Shown here: positions 33,414-43,648 of the stretch, piece after piece
Layout: each line of letters begins with the position of its first letter
How positions within the stretch are numbered: the first letter of the stretch is position 1
Origin: Nitrospirota bacterium
GTDB lineage: Bacteria > Nitrospirota > Nitrospiria > JACQBW01
Length of the DNA stretch: 49,828 bases
Direction of reading: 5' to 3'
Assembly (NCBI GenBank): GCA_016194305.1
Contig: JACQBW010000015.1
Span: 1-49,828 of the forward strand
Program-made: the position numbers and the translations under genes
Notes under the pieces: model-generated
What the model was told of the DNA's origin: nothing
Seen by the model: only the letters and a program-made list of their open reading frames with translations
The model's database searches: none

Positions 33414-34958
33414 ATGAGAAATGTCAGAATATTCGATACGACTTTGAGAGATGGTGAGCAATCTCCCGGATGCAGCATGAATGTGGAGGAAAAGGTTATT
33501 ATCGCAAAACAGCTGGCTCAACTGGGGGTTGATATTATCGAAGCCGGATTTGCCATCAGCTCTCAGGGAGATTTTGAGGCGATCCAGAGAATTTCAAGAG
33601 AGGTGGAAGGGCCGGTTATCTGTAGTCTGGCCAGAGCGAGGGGAGAAGATATTGATCGTGCCGCTGCAGCGATAGCAGATGCTCCGAAAAAGAGAATTCA
33701 TACTTTTTTATCCACTTCCGATATTCATCTTGAACATCAATTCAAGATGTCAAGAGAAGATGCCCGAGATCGCGCTTCGGAGATGGTCCGAAGGGCGAAA
33801 TCGTATGTCGAAGATGTGGAATTCTCCCCGATGGACGCGACCCGATCTGATCCGTTTTATCTCTATTCGGTTTTGGAAGCGGTCATTGATGCGGGTGCGA
33901 CGACTGTGAATATCCCCGATACGGTGGGGTATGCGACTCCGGAGGAATTTGGGGCATTGATCAGGGGAATCACAGAAAATGTCAGGAATATCCAGCATGC
34001 CGTGATTTCAGTGCACTGCCATAATGATCTGGGTCTGGCCGTCGCCAACTCGCTGGCGGCCATCAGGCAGGGTGCTGGGCAGGTCGAGTGCACGATTAAT
34101 GGAATCGGGGAGAGGGCGGGAAACGCATCTCTGGAAGAGGTCGTTATGGCTCTCCGAACAAAGAAAAACAATTACCAGGCGGATACCCGTATCAAGACGG
34201 AAGAGATCATCAAATCGAGCCGGCTCTTGACCCGGGTGACCGGAATGCAGGTGCAGGCCAACAAGGCGATTGTCGGAGCGAATGCATTTGCCCATGAATC
34301 CGGCATTCACCAGGACGGGCTTCTTAAAGAAAAGTCGACATATGAAATCATTGCGCCCGAGGCGGTGGGTTTGGGTCAGAGCCAGCTTGTTATGGGGAAA
34401 CATTCGGGCAGGCACGCCTTCCGAAACCGGTTAAGTGAAATGGGATATGATTTGACGGATGGAGAGATTGACAGGGCTTTTGACCGGTTTAAGAAACTGG
34501 CCGATCAGAAAAAGGAGGTTTTCGAAGACGACCTCAATGCCATTGTGAGCGATGAGATATCGAATCAGAACGAGAAATTTAGACTAAAAACACTCTACGT
34601 AGAGAGCGGGACTCAGGTGAGCCCGACTGCAACCATAGAGCTGGAAAGAGAGGGAAATCTGATTAAAGAAATAGGAAAAGGAGATGGGCCCGTCGACGCG
34701 GTTTATAAAACACTCGATCGACTCACCCAAAATAAGGGAACACTCCTTTCATATCAAGTGTCGGCGATTACGGGCGGTACAGACGCCCAGGGAGAGGTGA
34801 CCGTGAAGGTCGAGGAAAACGGAAAGGTTGTGACAGGACATGGATCCGATACGGATATCCTGATCGCCAGCGCCAAAGCCTATTTAAACGCTCTGAACCG
34901 GCTCGCAGGAATGCCCCGGACGCCCCGGGAAAATAAAATATCGATTCACAATCCCTGA
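33414..34958 (+). CDS. leuA: 2-isopropylmalate synthase
   Basis: 514 residues of the bacterial type. It condenses acetyl-CoA with 2-oxoisovalerate in the first committed step of leucine synthesis. The TIM-barrel part has DTTLRDGEQSPGCS and the metal-site HCHNDLGLAVANSL; the C-terminal dimerisation/leucine feedback domain covers about 395-500. AGGAGGAAAG precedes the ATG. Control by the T-box in front fits leucine-dependent expression. Confidence 0.97.
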   Translation: MRNVRIFDTTLRDGEQSPGCSMNVEEKVIIAKQLAQLGVDIIEAGFAISSQGDFEAIQRISREVEGPVICSLARARGEDIDRAAAAIADAPKKRIHTFLSTSDIHLEHQFKMSREDARDRASEMVRRAKSYVEDVEFSPMDATRSDPFYLYSVLEAVIDAGATTVNIPDTVGYATPEEFGALIRGITENVRNIQHAVISVHCHNDLGLAVANSLAAIRQGAGQVECTINGIGERAGNASLEEVVMALRTKKNNYQADTRIKTEEIIKSSRLLTRVTGMQVQANKAIVGANAFAHESGIHQDGLLKEKSTYEIIAPEAVGLGQSQLVMGKHSGRHAFRNRLSEMGYDLTDGEIDRAFDRFKKLADQKKEVFEDDLNAIVSDEISNQNEKFRLKTLYVESGTQVSPTATIELEREGNLIKEIGKGDGPVDAVYKTLDRLTQNKGTLLSYQVSAITGGTDAQGEVTVKVEENGKVVTGHGSDTDILIASAKAYLNALNRLAGMPRTPRENKISIHNP

Positions 34959-34967
34959 TGCAGAATC

Positions 34968-35780
34968 ATGGGTAATAAAATTTATCAAGTCGACGCGTTT
35001 GCGCATAAGCCATTTACGGGTAATCCAGCGGCTGTCTGTATCTTGCCGGGACCGGGCTTGAATGAATCCTGGATGCAAGATCTTGCCCGGGAGATGAATT
35101 TATCAGAAACGGCCTTTCTTTATCAGGAGAGGGAAGGATATCGTCTACGATGGTTCGCGCCGGGAGGGGAGGTCGATCTCTGTGGACATGCCACTCTGGC
35201 CAGCGCGCATGTTTTATGGGAAGAGGGACTACTAGATTCGAATCAGCAAGGTCGTTTCTACACGAAGAGCGGGCTACTCATTGCAGAACTTCGCGGGAGT
35301 TGGATAGAACTGAATTTTCCTGTAGTCAGGATTCAGAAACCTCTTCCCGACGATGACATGGCATTGGTTGAGAGTGCATTGAAAGTCAAGCCGGTATTTA
35401 TGGCAAGAAATCAGTTTGATATCATGGTTGAAGTCGATTCGGAAGATAAAATCAGGAGACTCGATCCGGATATGGAACTGCTCAAGAAGCTACCGGGAAG
35501 AGGCATTGTGGTGACGAGCCGGTCAAATTCACCGGATTATGACTTTGTCTCAAGGTTTTTTGGTCCAAAAGTGGGGATACCGGAAGACCCGGTGACCGGC
35601 TCGGCCCATTGTGCGTTATACCCCTATTGGAATTCCAAACTGGGAAAACAGAGGATGATCGCCTATCAGGCTTCGTCACGAGGGGGTTACTTAAGGGTTC
35701 AGTCGAACGGAAACCGCGTTATTCTCGGTGGCCAGGCGATAACCGTTCTGCGCGGTGAACTGACGTTAAATAACAGGTGA
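34968..35780 (+). CDS. PhzF family isomerase-like protein
   Basis: 270 residues of the PhzF/DHHA isomerase fold (diaminopimelate-epimerase-like). VDAFAHKPFTGNPAAVCIL at the start, the catalytic Glu in LSETAFLY and DLCGHATLASAHVL are typical, with a PEDPVTGSAHCALYPYW block near the C-terminus. Members outside phenazine clusters have mostly unknown substrates. It lies 9 bp after leuA, inside the leucine operon, but has no known role in leucine synthesis. Confidence 0.92.
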   Translation: MGNKIYQVDAFAHKPFTGNPAAVCILPGPGLNESWMQDLAREMNLSETAFLYQEREGYRLRWFAPGGEVDLCGHATLASAHVLWEEGLLDSNQQGRFYTKSGLLIAELRGSWIELNFPVVRIQKPLPDDDMALVESALKVKPVFMARNQFDIMVEVDSEDKIRRLDPDMELLKKLPGRGIVVTSRSNSPDYDFVSRFFGPKVGIPEDPVTGSAHCALYPYWNSKLGKQRMIAYQASSRGGYLRVQSNGNRVILGGQAITVLRGELTLNNR

Positions 35781-35786
35781 TTTGAA

Positions 35787-35815
35787 TTGACAAACGTGAG
35801 GATAGGTAGTAGTTT
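35787..35815 (+). promoter_or_regulatory. Candidate promoter for the second cupredoxin-like gene
   Basis: TTGACA (35787-35792) and TAGTTT (35810-35815) with a 17-base spacer. Transcription would begin near 35822 and leave an 88-base leader before the ATG at 35910. The leader contains GC-rich short complementary segments (around 35840-35870). Confidence 0.45.
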
Positions 35816-35909
35816 TGTCAGAATTTGGCCCCCTGAAACGCCGCGGCTGGGTAACCGTCCGGAAAGTTTTAGAAAAGCGAGAAAATAGTCTGGGTTTGCG
35901 GAGAATCCT

Positions 35910-36644
35910 ATGGTGGGACATTTTGTTTCGAGTTGGCGTAGAGGGTCTGTTTCCAAATTTTTTCTCGCGGCTATCCTATTAGGATTCAGTCCCTTTTCGA
36001 TGGCCTACGAAGTAATTCCGGTTGAAAAAGGGGGAGAGCTTTCCGGAACTGTTAAGTTTACCGGGGATCCGCAGGTAAACGTTTCGCACCAGGTTGTCAA
36101 CAATGCCGATTACTGCGGAGCGTCCGTCGAAGAAGAAAAATTTATTGTCGGTTCCGGCAGGGTGCTGCAGAATGTGGTCATTTCGATAGAAGGGGTCATG
36201 ACTGGCAAGAAGCCTTCGAACTCGATTTTAGTAATCGAAAATAAAAAATGTCATTTTGTTCCCCATGTTCAGGTCGGAATGGTGGGAGACGTCTATGAAG
36301 TCAGGAATTCTGATCCGGTACTTCATAACACCCATCTCCATATGGAAGAAGCCACCCTTTTGAATATCGCCATGCCGTCAGGGGGAAAGAATATTAAAAA
36401 AACAATTGCCAATACCGGAGTGATCAATGTGAGGTGTGATGCGCATAAGTTCATGCAGGGATGGCTTGTGGTAGTCGACAATCCGTATAGTGCCGTGTCC
36501 GATAGGGAAGGTCGATTTAGGATTGCCGATATTCCTCCAGGTAAATACAAAGTCAGGTTTTGGCATGAAGGGTTTCAATCTAAAATTAGAGAAATTGAAA
36601 TTTTGCCCAAAAAATCTTCCGTGCTTTCTATCGATTTCAAATAA
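35910..36644 (+). CDS. Secreted cupredoxin-like protein with carboxypeptidase-regulatory-like domain, second copy
   Basis: 244 residues with a signal peptide (RRGSVSKFFLAAILLGF, cleavage near MAYE). Copper-ligand candidates are His139 (SDPVLHN), Cys176, His179 and Met182 (CDAHKFM). An N-terminal KKCH at 112-115 and a C-terminal beta-sandwich (SDREGRFRIADIPPGKYKVRFWHEG) match the protein at 18345-19064, with modest identity. Extra His residues follow the first ligand (HNTHLHMEE). The GGAGAA six bases upstream supports this start. It interrupts the leucine genes between phzF-like and leuC. Confidence 0.75.
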   Translation: MVGHFVSSWRRGSVSKFFLAAILLGFSPFSMAYEVIPVEKGGELSGTVKFTGDPQVNVSHQVVNNADYCGASVEEEKFIVGSGRVLQNVVISIEGVMTGKKPSNSILVIENKKCHFVPHVQVGMVGDVYEVRNSDPVLHNTHLHMEEATLLNIAMPSGGKNIKKTIANTGVINVRCDAHKFMQGWLVVVDNPYSAVSDREGRFRIADIPPGKYKVRFWHEGFQSKIREIEILPKKSSVLSIDFK

Positions 36645-36821
36645 GACCATACATTCTTTTCCTTTTTTTTCGATTGGGTCGCATTTCGGCCGTATCGGAA
36701 AGTGCGGCGTTTTGCCTTTTGATCTGCTTTGACTCAAAAAAACCGATTTAATTCAGAGATATTTTGTGGGAAAATGGTGGTTTAAGCCATTTGAAATTGA
36801 AAGAGGGGAGATCAGGGGGCC

Positions 36822-38231
36822 ATGAAGCCTAAAACGATGTTTGAGAAAATCTGGGAAAATCATATTGTGCATGAGGAACCAGAAAAGCCAAGTCTCCTCT
36901 ATATCGATAGACATTTGGTCCATGAGGTCACGTCGCCGCAAGCATTTGACGGCCTCCGGCTTGCCGGACGTGAGGTCAGACGCCCTGATCTGACCTTTGC
37001 AACCATGGATCATAATGTCCCGACTTCAGATCGTTCTCTTCCCATTGAAGACTTGATCTCGGCTCTCCAGATGGAGACGCTCTCAAAAAATTGTCGCGAG
37101 TTCAAGATCACGCTATTTGATTTAAAAAATTCCGATCAGGGGATTGTTCATGTCATCGGGCCGGAACTCGGAATCACCCTTCCCGGATCGACAATTGTCT
37201 GCGGAGACAGCCATACTTCGACTCATGGGGCTTTCGGGGCGCTAGCATTCGGTATCGGGACGAGTGAAGTGGAACATGTCCTTGCGACGCAGTGTCTTTG
37301 GCAAGAGCGGCCTAAAACATTTTTGATCGAAGTCAATGGCGTTCGCCCCTATGGCGTAGAAGCGAAAGATATGATTCTGTCAATCATCGGAAAGATCGGG
37401 ACCGAAGGAGGGACAGGCTATGTGATTGAATTCGGCGGAGAAGCGGTTCGCGCGCTATCCATGGAAGAGAGGATGACGGTCTGCAATATGTCCATTGAGG
37501 CAGGAGCAAAAGCCGGAATGATTGCCCCGGATGAAAAGACCTATGCCTATTTAAAAGGGAGAGCGTACGTTCCGAAAGAGTTTGACAAAGAGGTTGAAAA
37601 TTGGAAGAGATTGCCTTCTGATTCTGACGCTCAATACGACCGTGTATTAAAGATCGATGCAAAGACATTTGTTCCCCAGGTGACCTGGGGAACAAATCCC
37701 GGCCAGGTCATTCCCGTCGACGGGGCGATTCCTGATCCGGCCGCCATGATCGATTCCAACGCACGAAAATCGGCTGAAAGAGCCTTGGAATACATGGGAC
37801 TTGAGCCCGGAACCCCTCTGCAGAATATATCGATTGATCGTGTGTTTATCGGTTCATGTACCAATTCCAGAATCGAAGATCTTCGACGCGTTGCCGGATT
37901 TGTGAAAGGAAAAAAGGTAGCGTCATCAGTCTACGCGATGATTGTGCCGGGATCTCAACCGATTAAGAAAAAAGCAGAAGAGGAAGGATTGGACAAGATT
38001 TTCAGAGAATCCGGTTTTGACTGGAGGGAGTCCGGATGTTCGATGTGTCTGGGAATGAACCCGGACACCTTAAAACCGGGAGAGCGATGTGCTTCAACTT
38101 CCAACCGGAATTTTGAAGGACGCCAGGGAAAAGATGGACGAACGCATCTCGTGAGTCCGCTTATGGCTGCTGCGGCTGCAATAGAGGGGCACTTTGCCGA
38201 TATCCGTAAATATGTCGTTGGGAAAGGGTAG
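36822..38231 (+). CDS. leuC: 3-isopropylmalate dehydratase large subunit
   Basis: 469 residues of the aconitase family, isomerising 2- to 3-isopropylmalate. The three [4Fe-4S] cysteines appear as GSCTNSR and GCSMCLGMN; the TMDHNVPT and [20 protein letters not shown] blocks are present. It works with LeuD, whose gene starts five bases after its stop. AGGGGAGATCAGGGGG lies before the ATG at 36822. The length is normal for the bacterial heterodimer type. Confidence 0.97.
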   Translation: MKPKTMFEKIWENHIVHEEPEKPSLLYIDRHLVHEVTSPQAFDGLRLAGREVRRPDLTFATMDHNVPTSDRSLPIEDLISALQMETLSKNCREFKITLFDLKNSDQGIVHVIGPELGITLPGSTIVCGDSHTSTHGAFGALAFGIGTSEVEHVLATQCLWQERPKTFLIEVNGVRPYGVEAKDMILSIIGKIGTEGGTGYVIEFGGEAVRALSMEERMTVCNMSIEAGAKAGMIAPDEKTYAYLKGRAYVPKEFDKEVENWKRLPSDSDAQYDRVLKIDAKTFVPQVTWGTNPGQVIPVDGAIPDPAAMIDSNARKSAERALEYMGLEPGTPLQNISIDRVFIGSCTNSRIEDLRRVAGFVKGKKVASSVYAMIVPGSQPIKKKAEEEGLDKIFRESGFDWRESGCSMCLGMNPDTLKPGERCASTSNRNFEGRQGKDGRTHLVSPLMAAAAAIEGHFADIRKYVVGKG

Positions 38232-38236
38232 ATTGA

Positions 38237-38842
38237 ATGGAACCTTTTAGGAAATTCAGCGGAATTGTTGCTCCGCTTGACCTCAATAATGTGGATACCG
38301 ACCAGATTATTCCAAAACAATTTCTCAAGAGAATTGAAAGAACCGGATTTGGTCAATTTCTCTTTTTTGACTGGCGCTATGACAGTCATAAGGCACTGAA
38401 TCCTGATTTTGAATTAAACGCAAGCAGGTATCGCGGCGCCTCGATCCTTCTGACGCGGGCAAATTTTGGTTGTGGATCGTCAAGAGAGCATGCCCCGTGG
38501 GCTTTGCTCGACTACGGTTTCCGCTGTTTGATTGCCCCTTCGTTTGCCGATATTTTTTATAACAATTGTTTCAAAAACGGGATTCTCCCCGTTCGGCTTG
38601 ACGAAGACAGCGTGGAACACCTTTTTCAGGAGGTTCGTCGGACAGCTGGATTCCAGCTAACGGTCGATCTGAAGGAAAAGAAAATTACCACTGAGAAGGG
38701 CTCGAGTTTTTCAATTCCGGTGGATGACTATCGTCGTGACGCACTGTTGAATGGACTGGACGACATTGGCATGACGCTGAAAGTTTCGGAAAAGATCAAG
38801 CAATTCGAGTCGAACCATCGCGTGTCGATTCATCACGTTTGA
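38237..38842 (+). CDS. leuD: 3-isopropylmalate dehydratase small subunit
   Basis: 201 residues, the swivel domain of the LeuCD enzyme. [16 protein letters not shown] at the N-terminus and [19 protein letters not shown] are family-defining. It pairs with LeuC directly upstream. About 100 bp separate it from leuB; a weak GACC/GGTC hairpin lies just after the stop. Confidence 0.97.
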   Translation: MEPFRKFSGIVAPLDLNNVDTDQIIPKQFLKRIERTGFGQFLFFDWRYDSHKALNPDFELNASRYRGASILLTRANFGCGSSREHAPWALLDYGFRCLIAPSFADIFYNNCFKNGILPVRLDEDSVEHLFQEVRRTAGFQLTVDLKEKKITTEKGSSFSIPVDDYRRDALLNGLDDIGMTLKVSEKIKQFESNHRVSIHHV

Positions 38843-38945
38843 TCGACCTCAGGAGGTCAGTTATTCTAAACAACCTTATTATTTTCAGTAGGTTAAAGGT
38901 CCGTTGGCATTTGTATTCTGATTTGATTTTGAGAGGAAATCCAGT

Positions 38946-40055
38946 TTGAAAAAGGAATTTAAGATTGCGGTTTTGCCCGGGGATGGTATTGGACCCGAGG
39001 TGATGAGAGAAGCCCTGAAAGTCCTTGATCAAGTCGAGAAAGGATTCCAGGTCAGGTTTAAGAGGACCGAGGCTTTGGTAGGTGGGGCAGGCATTGACCA
39101 TGAAGGAAAAGCGCTTCCGGAAAAGACAGTCGAAATCTGCAAAGAGTCCGATGCCATTTTGTTCGGATCGGTCGGAGGTCCAAAATGGGAGAAGCTTCCG
39201 CCGGATCAACAGCCCGAGAGAGGAGCACTGCTTCCCTTAAGGAAGATTTTTGGACTCTTTGCCAATTTGCGACCGGCAATCGTTTTTCCCCCTTTGGCCA
39301 GCTCTTCGGTTCTGCGTCCAGACATTGTCGGTGAAGGGTTTGACATTCTGATTGTCAGAGAATTGACCGGAGGAATCTATTTCGGTCAACCGAAAGGACG
39401 TGAAAAAACCGAATCGGGTGAGAAAGCGTTCGACACCCTCGTCTATACGACACCGGAAATTGAACGGATTGCCCATGTTGCGTTTCAGGCCGCACGAAAA
39501 AGAAACAAGAAGGTGACCTCCATTGACAAGGCGAACGTCCTCACCACGATGGTACTCTGGCGGGAGGTGGTGACCCGTATCGGGAAGGAGTATCCGGATG
39601 TCACCCTGAATCATCTCTATGTTGATAACGCCGCGATGCAGCTAGTCAAAAATCCGCGCCAGTTTGATGTGATATTGGCTGATAATATGTTTGGAGACAT
39701 TTTGAGCGATGAAGCGGCCATGTTGACGGGATCATTGGGAATGCTTCCTTCTGCATCCCTGACCGGGTCGCGCTTCGGACTTTTTGAACCTTCGGGCGGT
39801 TCCGCACCTGATATCGCCGGAAAAGGGATCGCCAATCCGATTGCCCAGATTCTTTCGTTAGGCATGATGCTGAAATACTCCTTTGAGATGGAAGAGGCTT
39901 TCGCCGCGGTTGAGCAATCGGTCAACGATGTGCTCGCACTCGGTTTCAGGACTGCCGATATTGCTTTAAACTCCGGAAGAGAAAAGATCGTGGGAACATC
40001 TAAAATGGGCGACCTCATTTCGAGGGCTTTCCATGAGAAAGTTTCAAAATGTTGA
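38946..40055 (+). CDS. leuB: 3-isopropylmalate dehydrogenase
   Basis: 369 residues, NAD-dependent beta-decarboxylating dehydrogenase of leucine synthesis. [20 protein letters not shown] at the start, the active-site region [15 protein letters not shown], and VDNAAMQL with [26 protein letters not shown] are standard. The likely start is TTG at 38946 with GAGAGGA upstream. It overlaps asd by seven bases. Confidence 0.97.
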   Translation: MKKEFKIAVLPGDGIGPEVMREALKVLDQVEKGFQVRFKRTEALVGGAGIDHEGKALPEKTVEICKESDAILFGSVGGPKWEKLPPDQQPERGALLPLRKIFGLFANLRPAIVFPPLASSSVLRPDIVGEGFDILIVRELTGGIYFGQPKGREKTESGEKAFDTLVYTTPEIERIAHVAFQAARKRNKKVTSIDKANVLTTMVLWREVVTRIGKEYPDVTLNHLYVDNAAMQLVKNPRQFDVILADNMFGDILSDEAAMLTGSLGMLPSASLTGSRFGLFEPSGGSAPDIAGKGIANPIAQILSLGMMLKYSFEMEEAFAAVEQSVNDVLALGFRTADIALNSGREKIVGTSKMGDLISRAFHEKVSKC

Positions 40056-41062
40056 AAAAGAAGGTCTCGTATGACGTGGCGGTGGTTGGAGCGACCGGAG
40101 TCGTCGGAAATGAGATGAAGGAGATCCTTGAAGAGAGGAATTTTCCGGTAAAATCATTCCACCCTTTTGCCTCACCGCTCTCCGTTGGGAAGAGTCTCAC
40201 CTTTCGGGGCAAACCGTTCAAGGTGAAAGCGCTTGAAGAGCATTGTTTTGATGGTATCGATATTTGTCTGTTCTCGGCCGGTTCAGGGGTCAGCCTGAAA
40301 TATGCTCCTCTTGCGGCGAAAGCGGGAAGCGTGGTTATCGATAACAGCAGCGCCTTCCGGATGGAAAAAAGCGTCCCGCTTGTGGTTCCCGAAGTGAATA
40401 TGGCTGCGGGCTATTCTCATCAGGGGATTATAGCCAATCCGAATTGTTCAACGATTCAGATGGTTGTGGCCCTCTATCCGATTCATCAGGCCGCCAAAAT
40501 CAGGAGAATCGTCGTGACTACATTTCAGTCGGTTTCGGGGAAAGGAAAAAAAGCGATGGATGAATTACTCGACCAAACAAAAGCACTCCTGGCGTTTCAG
40601 GAGGTTAAATTCATGGAGTTCCCACATCAGATTGCGTTTAACTGTCTTCCGCATATTGATGATTTTACGGATAATGCTTATACCAAGGAAGAAATGAAAA
40701 TGGTTAATGAGACCCGAAAAATAATGGGAGACAATACCATTCAAATTACCGCGACCACCGTCCGTGTGCCGGTGTTCCGCTGCCATTCCGAATCGGTTAA
40801 TATCGAGACAGAAAGAAAACTAACGGCCAACGAAGCAAGGGCCTTGCTTTCGGAAGCTCCCGGCGTGGTGGTTTATGATGATCCCAAAAGAAAAATTTAC
40901 CCCCAGCCGGTGGAACATGCCGGCAAAGATGAAGTGTTTGTTGGAAGAATCAGAGAAGATCACTCTGTTCCATCCGGGTTGAATTTGTGGATTGTTTCAG
41001 ATAATCTTCGAAAAGGGGCGGCATTGAATGCGGTCCAGATAGCGGAGCAATTGATTAAATGA
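40049..41062 (+). CDS. asd: Aspartate-semialdehyde dehydrogenase
   Basis: 337 residues. It reduces aspartyl phosphate to the semialdehyde for Lys, Met, Thr and cell-wall diaminopimelate. The NADP motif [16 protein letters not shown], the active-site Cys in [10 protein letters not shown] and the [14 protein letters not shown] block are visible. The start overlaps leuB and the stop overlaps nadA by ATGA. A leuB-asd pair is common in bacteria. Confidence 0.97.
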   Translation: MLKKKVSYDVAVVGATGVVGNEMKEILEERNFPVKSFHPFASPLSVGKSLTFRGKPFKVKALEEHCFDGIDICLFSAGSGVSLKYAPLAAKAGSVVIDNSSAFRMEKSVPLVVPEVNMAAGYSHQGIIANPNCSTIQMVVALYPIHQAAKIRRIVVTTFQSVSGKGKKAMDELLDQTKALLAFQEVKFMEFPHQIAFNCLPHIDDFTDNAYTKEEMKMVNETRKIMGDNTIQITATTVRVPVFRCHSESVNIETERKLTANEARALLSEAPGVVVYDDPKRKIYPQPVEHAGKDEVFVGRIREDHSVPSGLNLWIVSDNLRKGAALNAVQIAEQLIK

Positions 41063-41985
41063 GACATCTGAAGAGTGAACAGGATCTTGTTGCCAGAATT
41101 ACCGAACTAAAAAGAGAAAAAAAGGCCATTATATTGTCCCATAACTACCAGATACCTGAAGTGCAGGATGTGGCCGACTATCTCGGAGATTCGCTTGAGC
41201 TTTCCATCAAAGCTTCAAAAACAGACGCGAAGGTGATTGTATTTTGCGGAGTTCATTTCATGGCCGAAACTGCGGCCATTCTCTCTCCTGAAAAGGTTGT
41301 TCTGATGCCGGACATTCATTCCGGCTGTCCCATGGCCGACATGATTACAGTAGAACAGCTCAAAGAGCTGAAGGCGGAACATCCTGGAGCGGTCGTTGTC
41401 TGTTACGTCAATACTTCGGCTGAAATAAAAGCCGAGAGCGATATTTGCTGTACCTCTTCTAATGCAGTGAAGGTCGTGCAATCAATTCCCAGAGAGAAAA
41501 AGATCATTTTTATTCCGGATAAACATCTCGCAAGATTTGTAGAAGGAGAGACGGGAAGAAAAATGATTATATTTGATGGATACTGTCCCAGTCATGTCCG
41601 GATGATGGCCGAGGAATTACATCAGGCGCAAGAGCGATATCGCGATGCGCCGGTATTGGTTCATCCGGAGGCTCCTGCCGATATCATCCAGGAGGCAGAC
41701 CAGATTTTGAGCACGAGCGGAATCTGCCGGGTCGCAAAAGAATCCGAATCTTCGACCATTATCGTCGCGACGGAACCGGGTATACTTTATCGATTGGAAA
41801 AAGAGAACCCTGAGAAAACGTTTGTTCCCGCATGTAAATGGTGTAATTGCGCAAATATGAAACTCAATACGCTGGAAAAAATACTTTGGGTCCTGGAAGA
41901 TATGGAAAACCAGGTAAAAGTTCCGGTTGAAATTCAAAAGAAAGCGAGGAGTGCAGTGGAAAAAATGCTTCAGATTGCCGCATAA
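41059..41985 (+). CDS. nadA: Quinolinate synthase A
   Basis: 308 residues. It condenses iminoaspartate with dihydroxyacetone phosphate to quinolinate, the start of NAD synthesis, using a [4Fe-4S] cluster. Cys ligands are expected in VIVFCGVHFMAETA, DICCTSSNAVKV and CKWCNCANMKLNT. HNYQIPEVQDVADYLGDSLEL at the start is typical. No nadB or nadC gene is seen here. It overlaps asd by ATGA, implying coupled translation. Confidence 0.96.
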   Translation: MRHLKSEQDLVARITELKREKKAIILSHNYQIPEVQDVADYLGDSLELSIKASKTDAKVIVFCGVHFMAETAAILSPEKVVLMPDIHSGCPMADMITVEQLKELKAEHPGAVVVCYVNTSAEIKAESDICCTSSNAVKVVQSIPREKKIIFIPDKHLARFVEGETGRKMIIFDGYCPSHVRMMAEELHQAQERYRDAPVLVHPEAPADIIQEADQILSTSGICRVAKESESSTIIVATEPGILYRLEKENPEKTFVPACKWCNCANMKLNTLEKILWVLEDMENQVKVPVEIQKKARSAVEKMLQIAA

Positions 41986-41994
41986 CCTTCTTCC

Positions 41995-43026
41995 ATGAAA
42001 TTATCCGAATTCGACTATCCCGCCGAAAATCAAATTATTGCTCAATCCCCATCTGGAGTTCGAGACCAATCTCGTTTGATGGTTCTCCATCGAAAAACGG
42101 GAAAAATTCAACATTTTCGATTTGAGAACCTACCTGATCTGATTGAGCCGGAATCGCTTTTGATTGTCAATGATTCGAAAGTATTCCCGGCCCGGCTTAA
42201 AGGGGTGAAAAAGAGCGGAGGCAAAACCGAGATACTGCTTCTCAGGGAAAAGAACACTTGTCAGTGGGAAGCGTTGCTCAGGGGAAGATTCAGGGAGGAT
42301 CAGACGCTTTATTTCGAGGGAGGTTTAGCGGGAAAACTCGTTTCGGCACTCGGGGAAGGAAAAGTTCTCATCGAGTTTAAAGAAGAAGGTTCCTTTGTCC
42401 GAAATCATCTTCTCCGATTCGGCGAGGTTCCGCTCCCGCCTTATGTTCGAAGAGATGGCGGAAAATCAGAGGCAGAGGATTTTGCCAATTACCAGACAGT
42501 CTATGCAAGAAGTTACGGATCTGTGGCCGCGCCGACAGCAGGTCTTCACTTTACACCGCAATTGTTGAATCGACTTCAAAGACGAGGTGTCGAAATTGCC
42601 GCTGTGACGCTCCATGTCGGATGGGGGACATTTAAAGGAATCTCCAGCGAAAATGTCGAAGAACACCGAATGGATTCCGAAAATTACTGTGTCTCCGAAG
42701 AAAGTGCCAAAGCGATTAGAATGGCGCATTCTGAAAAACGAAAGATTATAGCTGTGGGGACGACCTCTGCCCGGGTTCTTGAATCCATAGCGACGCCTGA
42801 ACGGGCATTTTCCTCCGGAGAAGGTTCAACAGAGCTCTTTATTTTTCCGGGTTATTCTTTTAATATAGTGGAAGCACTCATTACCAATTTTCATCTTCCC
42901 AGGTCGACGCTTTTAGTTTTAGTTTCCGCTTTTGCGGGAAGGGAACAGATCCTGAAAGCTTATCAGACAGCCATTCTGGAAAAGTATCGGTTTTACAGCT
43001 ATGGAGATGCAATGTTTATCCTGTAA
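41995..43026 (+). CDS. queA: tRNA preQ1(34) S-adenosylmethionine ribosyltransferase-isomerase
   Basis: 343 residues. It adds the epoxyqueuosine cyclopentane to preQ1 in the wobble position of GUN-anticodon tRNAs. Family blocks: MKLSEFDYPAENQIIAQ, PLPPYVRR, YARSYGSVAAPTAGLHFT, GWGTFKGI and TNFHLPRSTLLVLVSAFAG. It starts 9 bases after nadA. Confidence 0.97.
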   Translation: MKLSEFDYPAENQIIAQSPSGVRDQSRLMVLHRKTGKIQHFRFENLPDLIEPESLLIVNDSKVFPARLKGVKKSGGKTEILLLREKNTCQWEALLRGRFREDQTLYFEGGLAGKLVSALGEGKVLIEFKEEGSFVRNHLLRFGEVPLPPYVRRDGGKSEAEDFANYQTVYARSYGSVAAPTAGLHFTPQLLNRLQRRGVEIAAVTLHVGWGTFKGISSENVEEHRMDSENYCVSEESAKAIRMAHSEKRKIIAVGTTSARVLESIATPERAFSSGEGSTELFIFPGYSFNIVEALITNFHLPRSTLLVLVSAFAGREQILKAYQTAILEKYRFYSYGDAMFIL

Positions 43027-43041
43027 TAACGAGAGGCATAT

Positions 43042-43632
43042 ATGAAGGATCTGGACAATATTACCGATTCTGTAGAAAAAAAGTCGTCCGGCATCAGGCT
43101 GGGAAGGTGGATCCTGATTCTGGTTCTCTGTTTCGGATTGGCAGGAACGGCTCTTTTCGTTTGGAAAAAAATAACGTCGGCCAAAAAAGAGCTCAGAAAA
43201 GAGATGCTCCAGATTCCGGTCGCCAAATTAAATCCTGAACCTGACCTGACTTTTTATAAGAATCTCAAGAACAAGAGCGAAAACGCAGGCAAGAAAGAGT
43301 CGATTGTTCCGCTGATTCCTCCGACGACGGCACCTCATCCAAAAACGACTTCCCAGGAAGAAGCGCCCCGCCTTTCCCCACGATTTACGCTTCAGGTCGC
43401 CTCAATGAAAGACCATCAGAAGGCCGTGTATCTTCAAGAACGGTTAAAGCGAAAGGGATTCCCTTCGTATATTATCTCCGCTGAAATTCCTGATAAGGGA
43501 ACATATTACCGAGTCCGTATCGGGCACTATATGACAAAGAAAGCGGCGGAAGAAGTATTGACGCAATTGAAGAGCAAGGGGGAGAAGGAAGGGATGATTG
43601 CGAAAGAAAATGTAATGACGAAAGTCAATTGA
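43042..43632 (+). CDS. SPOR-domain membrane protein
   Basis: 196 residues: a short cytoplasmic N-terminus, one membrane helix (about residues 25-43, WILILVLCFGLAGTALFVW), a Pro/Lys-rich linker and a C-terminal SPOR domain (about 112-192: FTLQVASMKDHQKAVYLQER then YYRVRIGHYMTKKAAEEVL). SPOR domains bind denuded peptidoglycan at the division septum, so a cell-division or wall role is likely; the FtsN-like layout is similar but the protein is not identified as FtsN. It follows queA by 15 bases. Confidence 0.88.
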   Translation: MKDLDNITDSVEKKSSGIRLGRWILILVLCFGLAGTALFVWKKITSAKKELRKEMLQIPVAKLNPEPDLTFYKNLKNKSENAGKKESIVPLIPPTTAPHPKTTSQEEAPRLSPRFTLQVASMKDHQKAVYLQERLKRKGFPSYIISAEIPDKGTYYRVRIGHYMTKKAAEEVLTQLKSKGEKEGMIAKENVMTKVN

Positions 43633-43648
43633 ACGTGGCTCAACTGTT

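Noticed and set aside
33156-33521. Minus-strand 121-codon open frame
   Set aside because: It runs across the T-box leader, its terminator and the first codons of leuA; the RNA structure explains this DNA.
38845-38858. GACCTC/GAGGTC palindrome after leuD
   Set aside because: Six bases on each side with a two-base centre can form only a four-pair stem and has no T-run.
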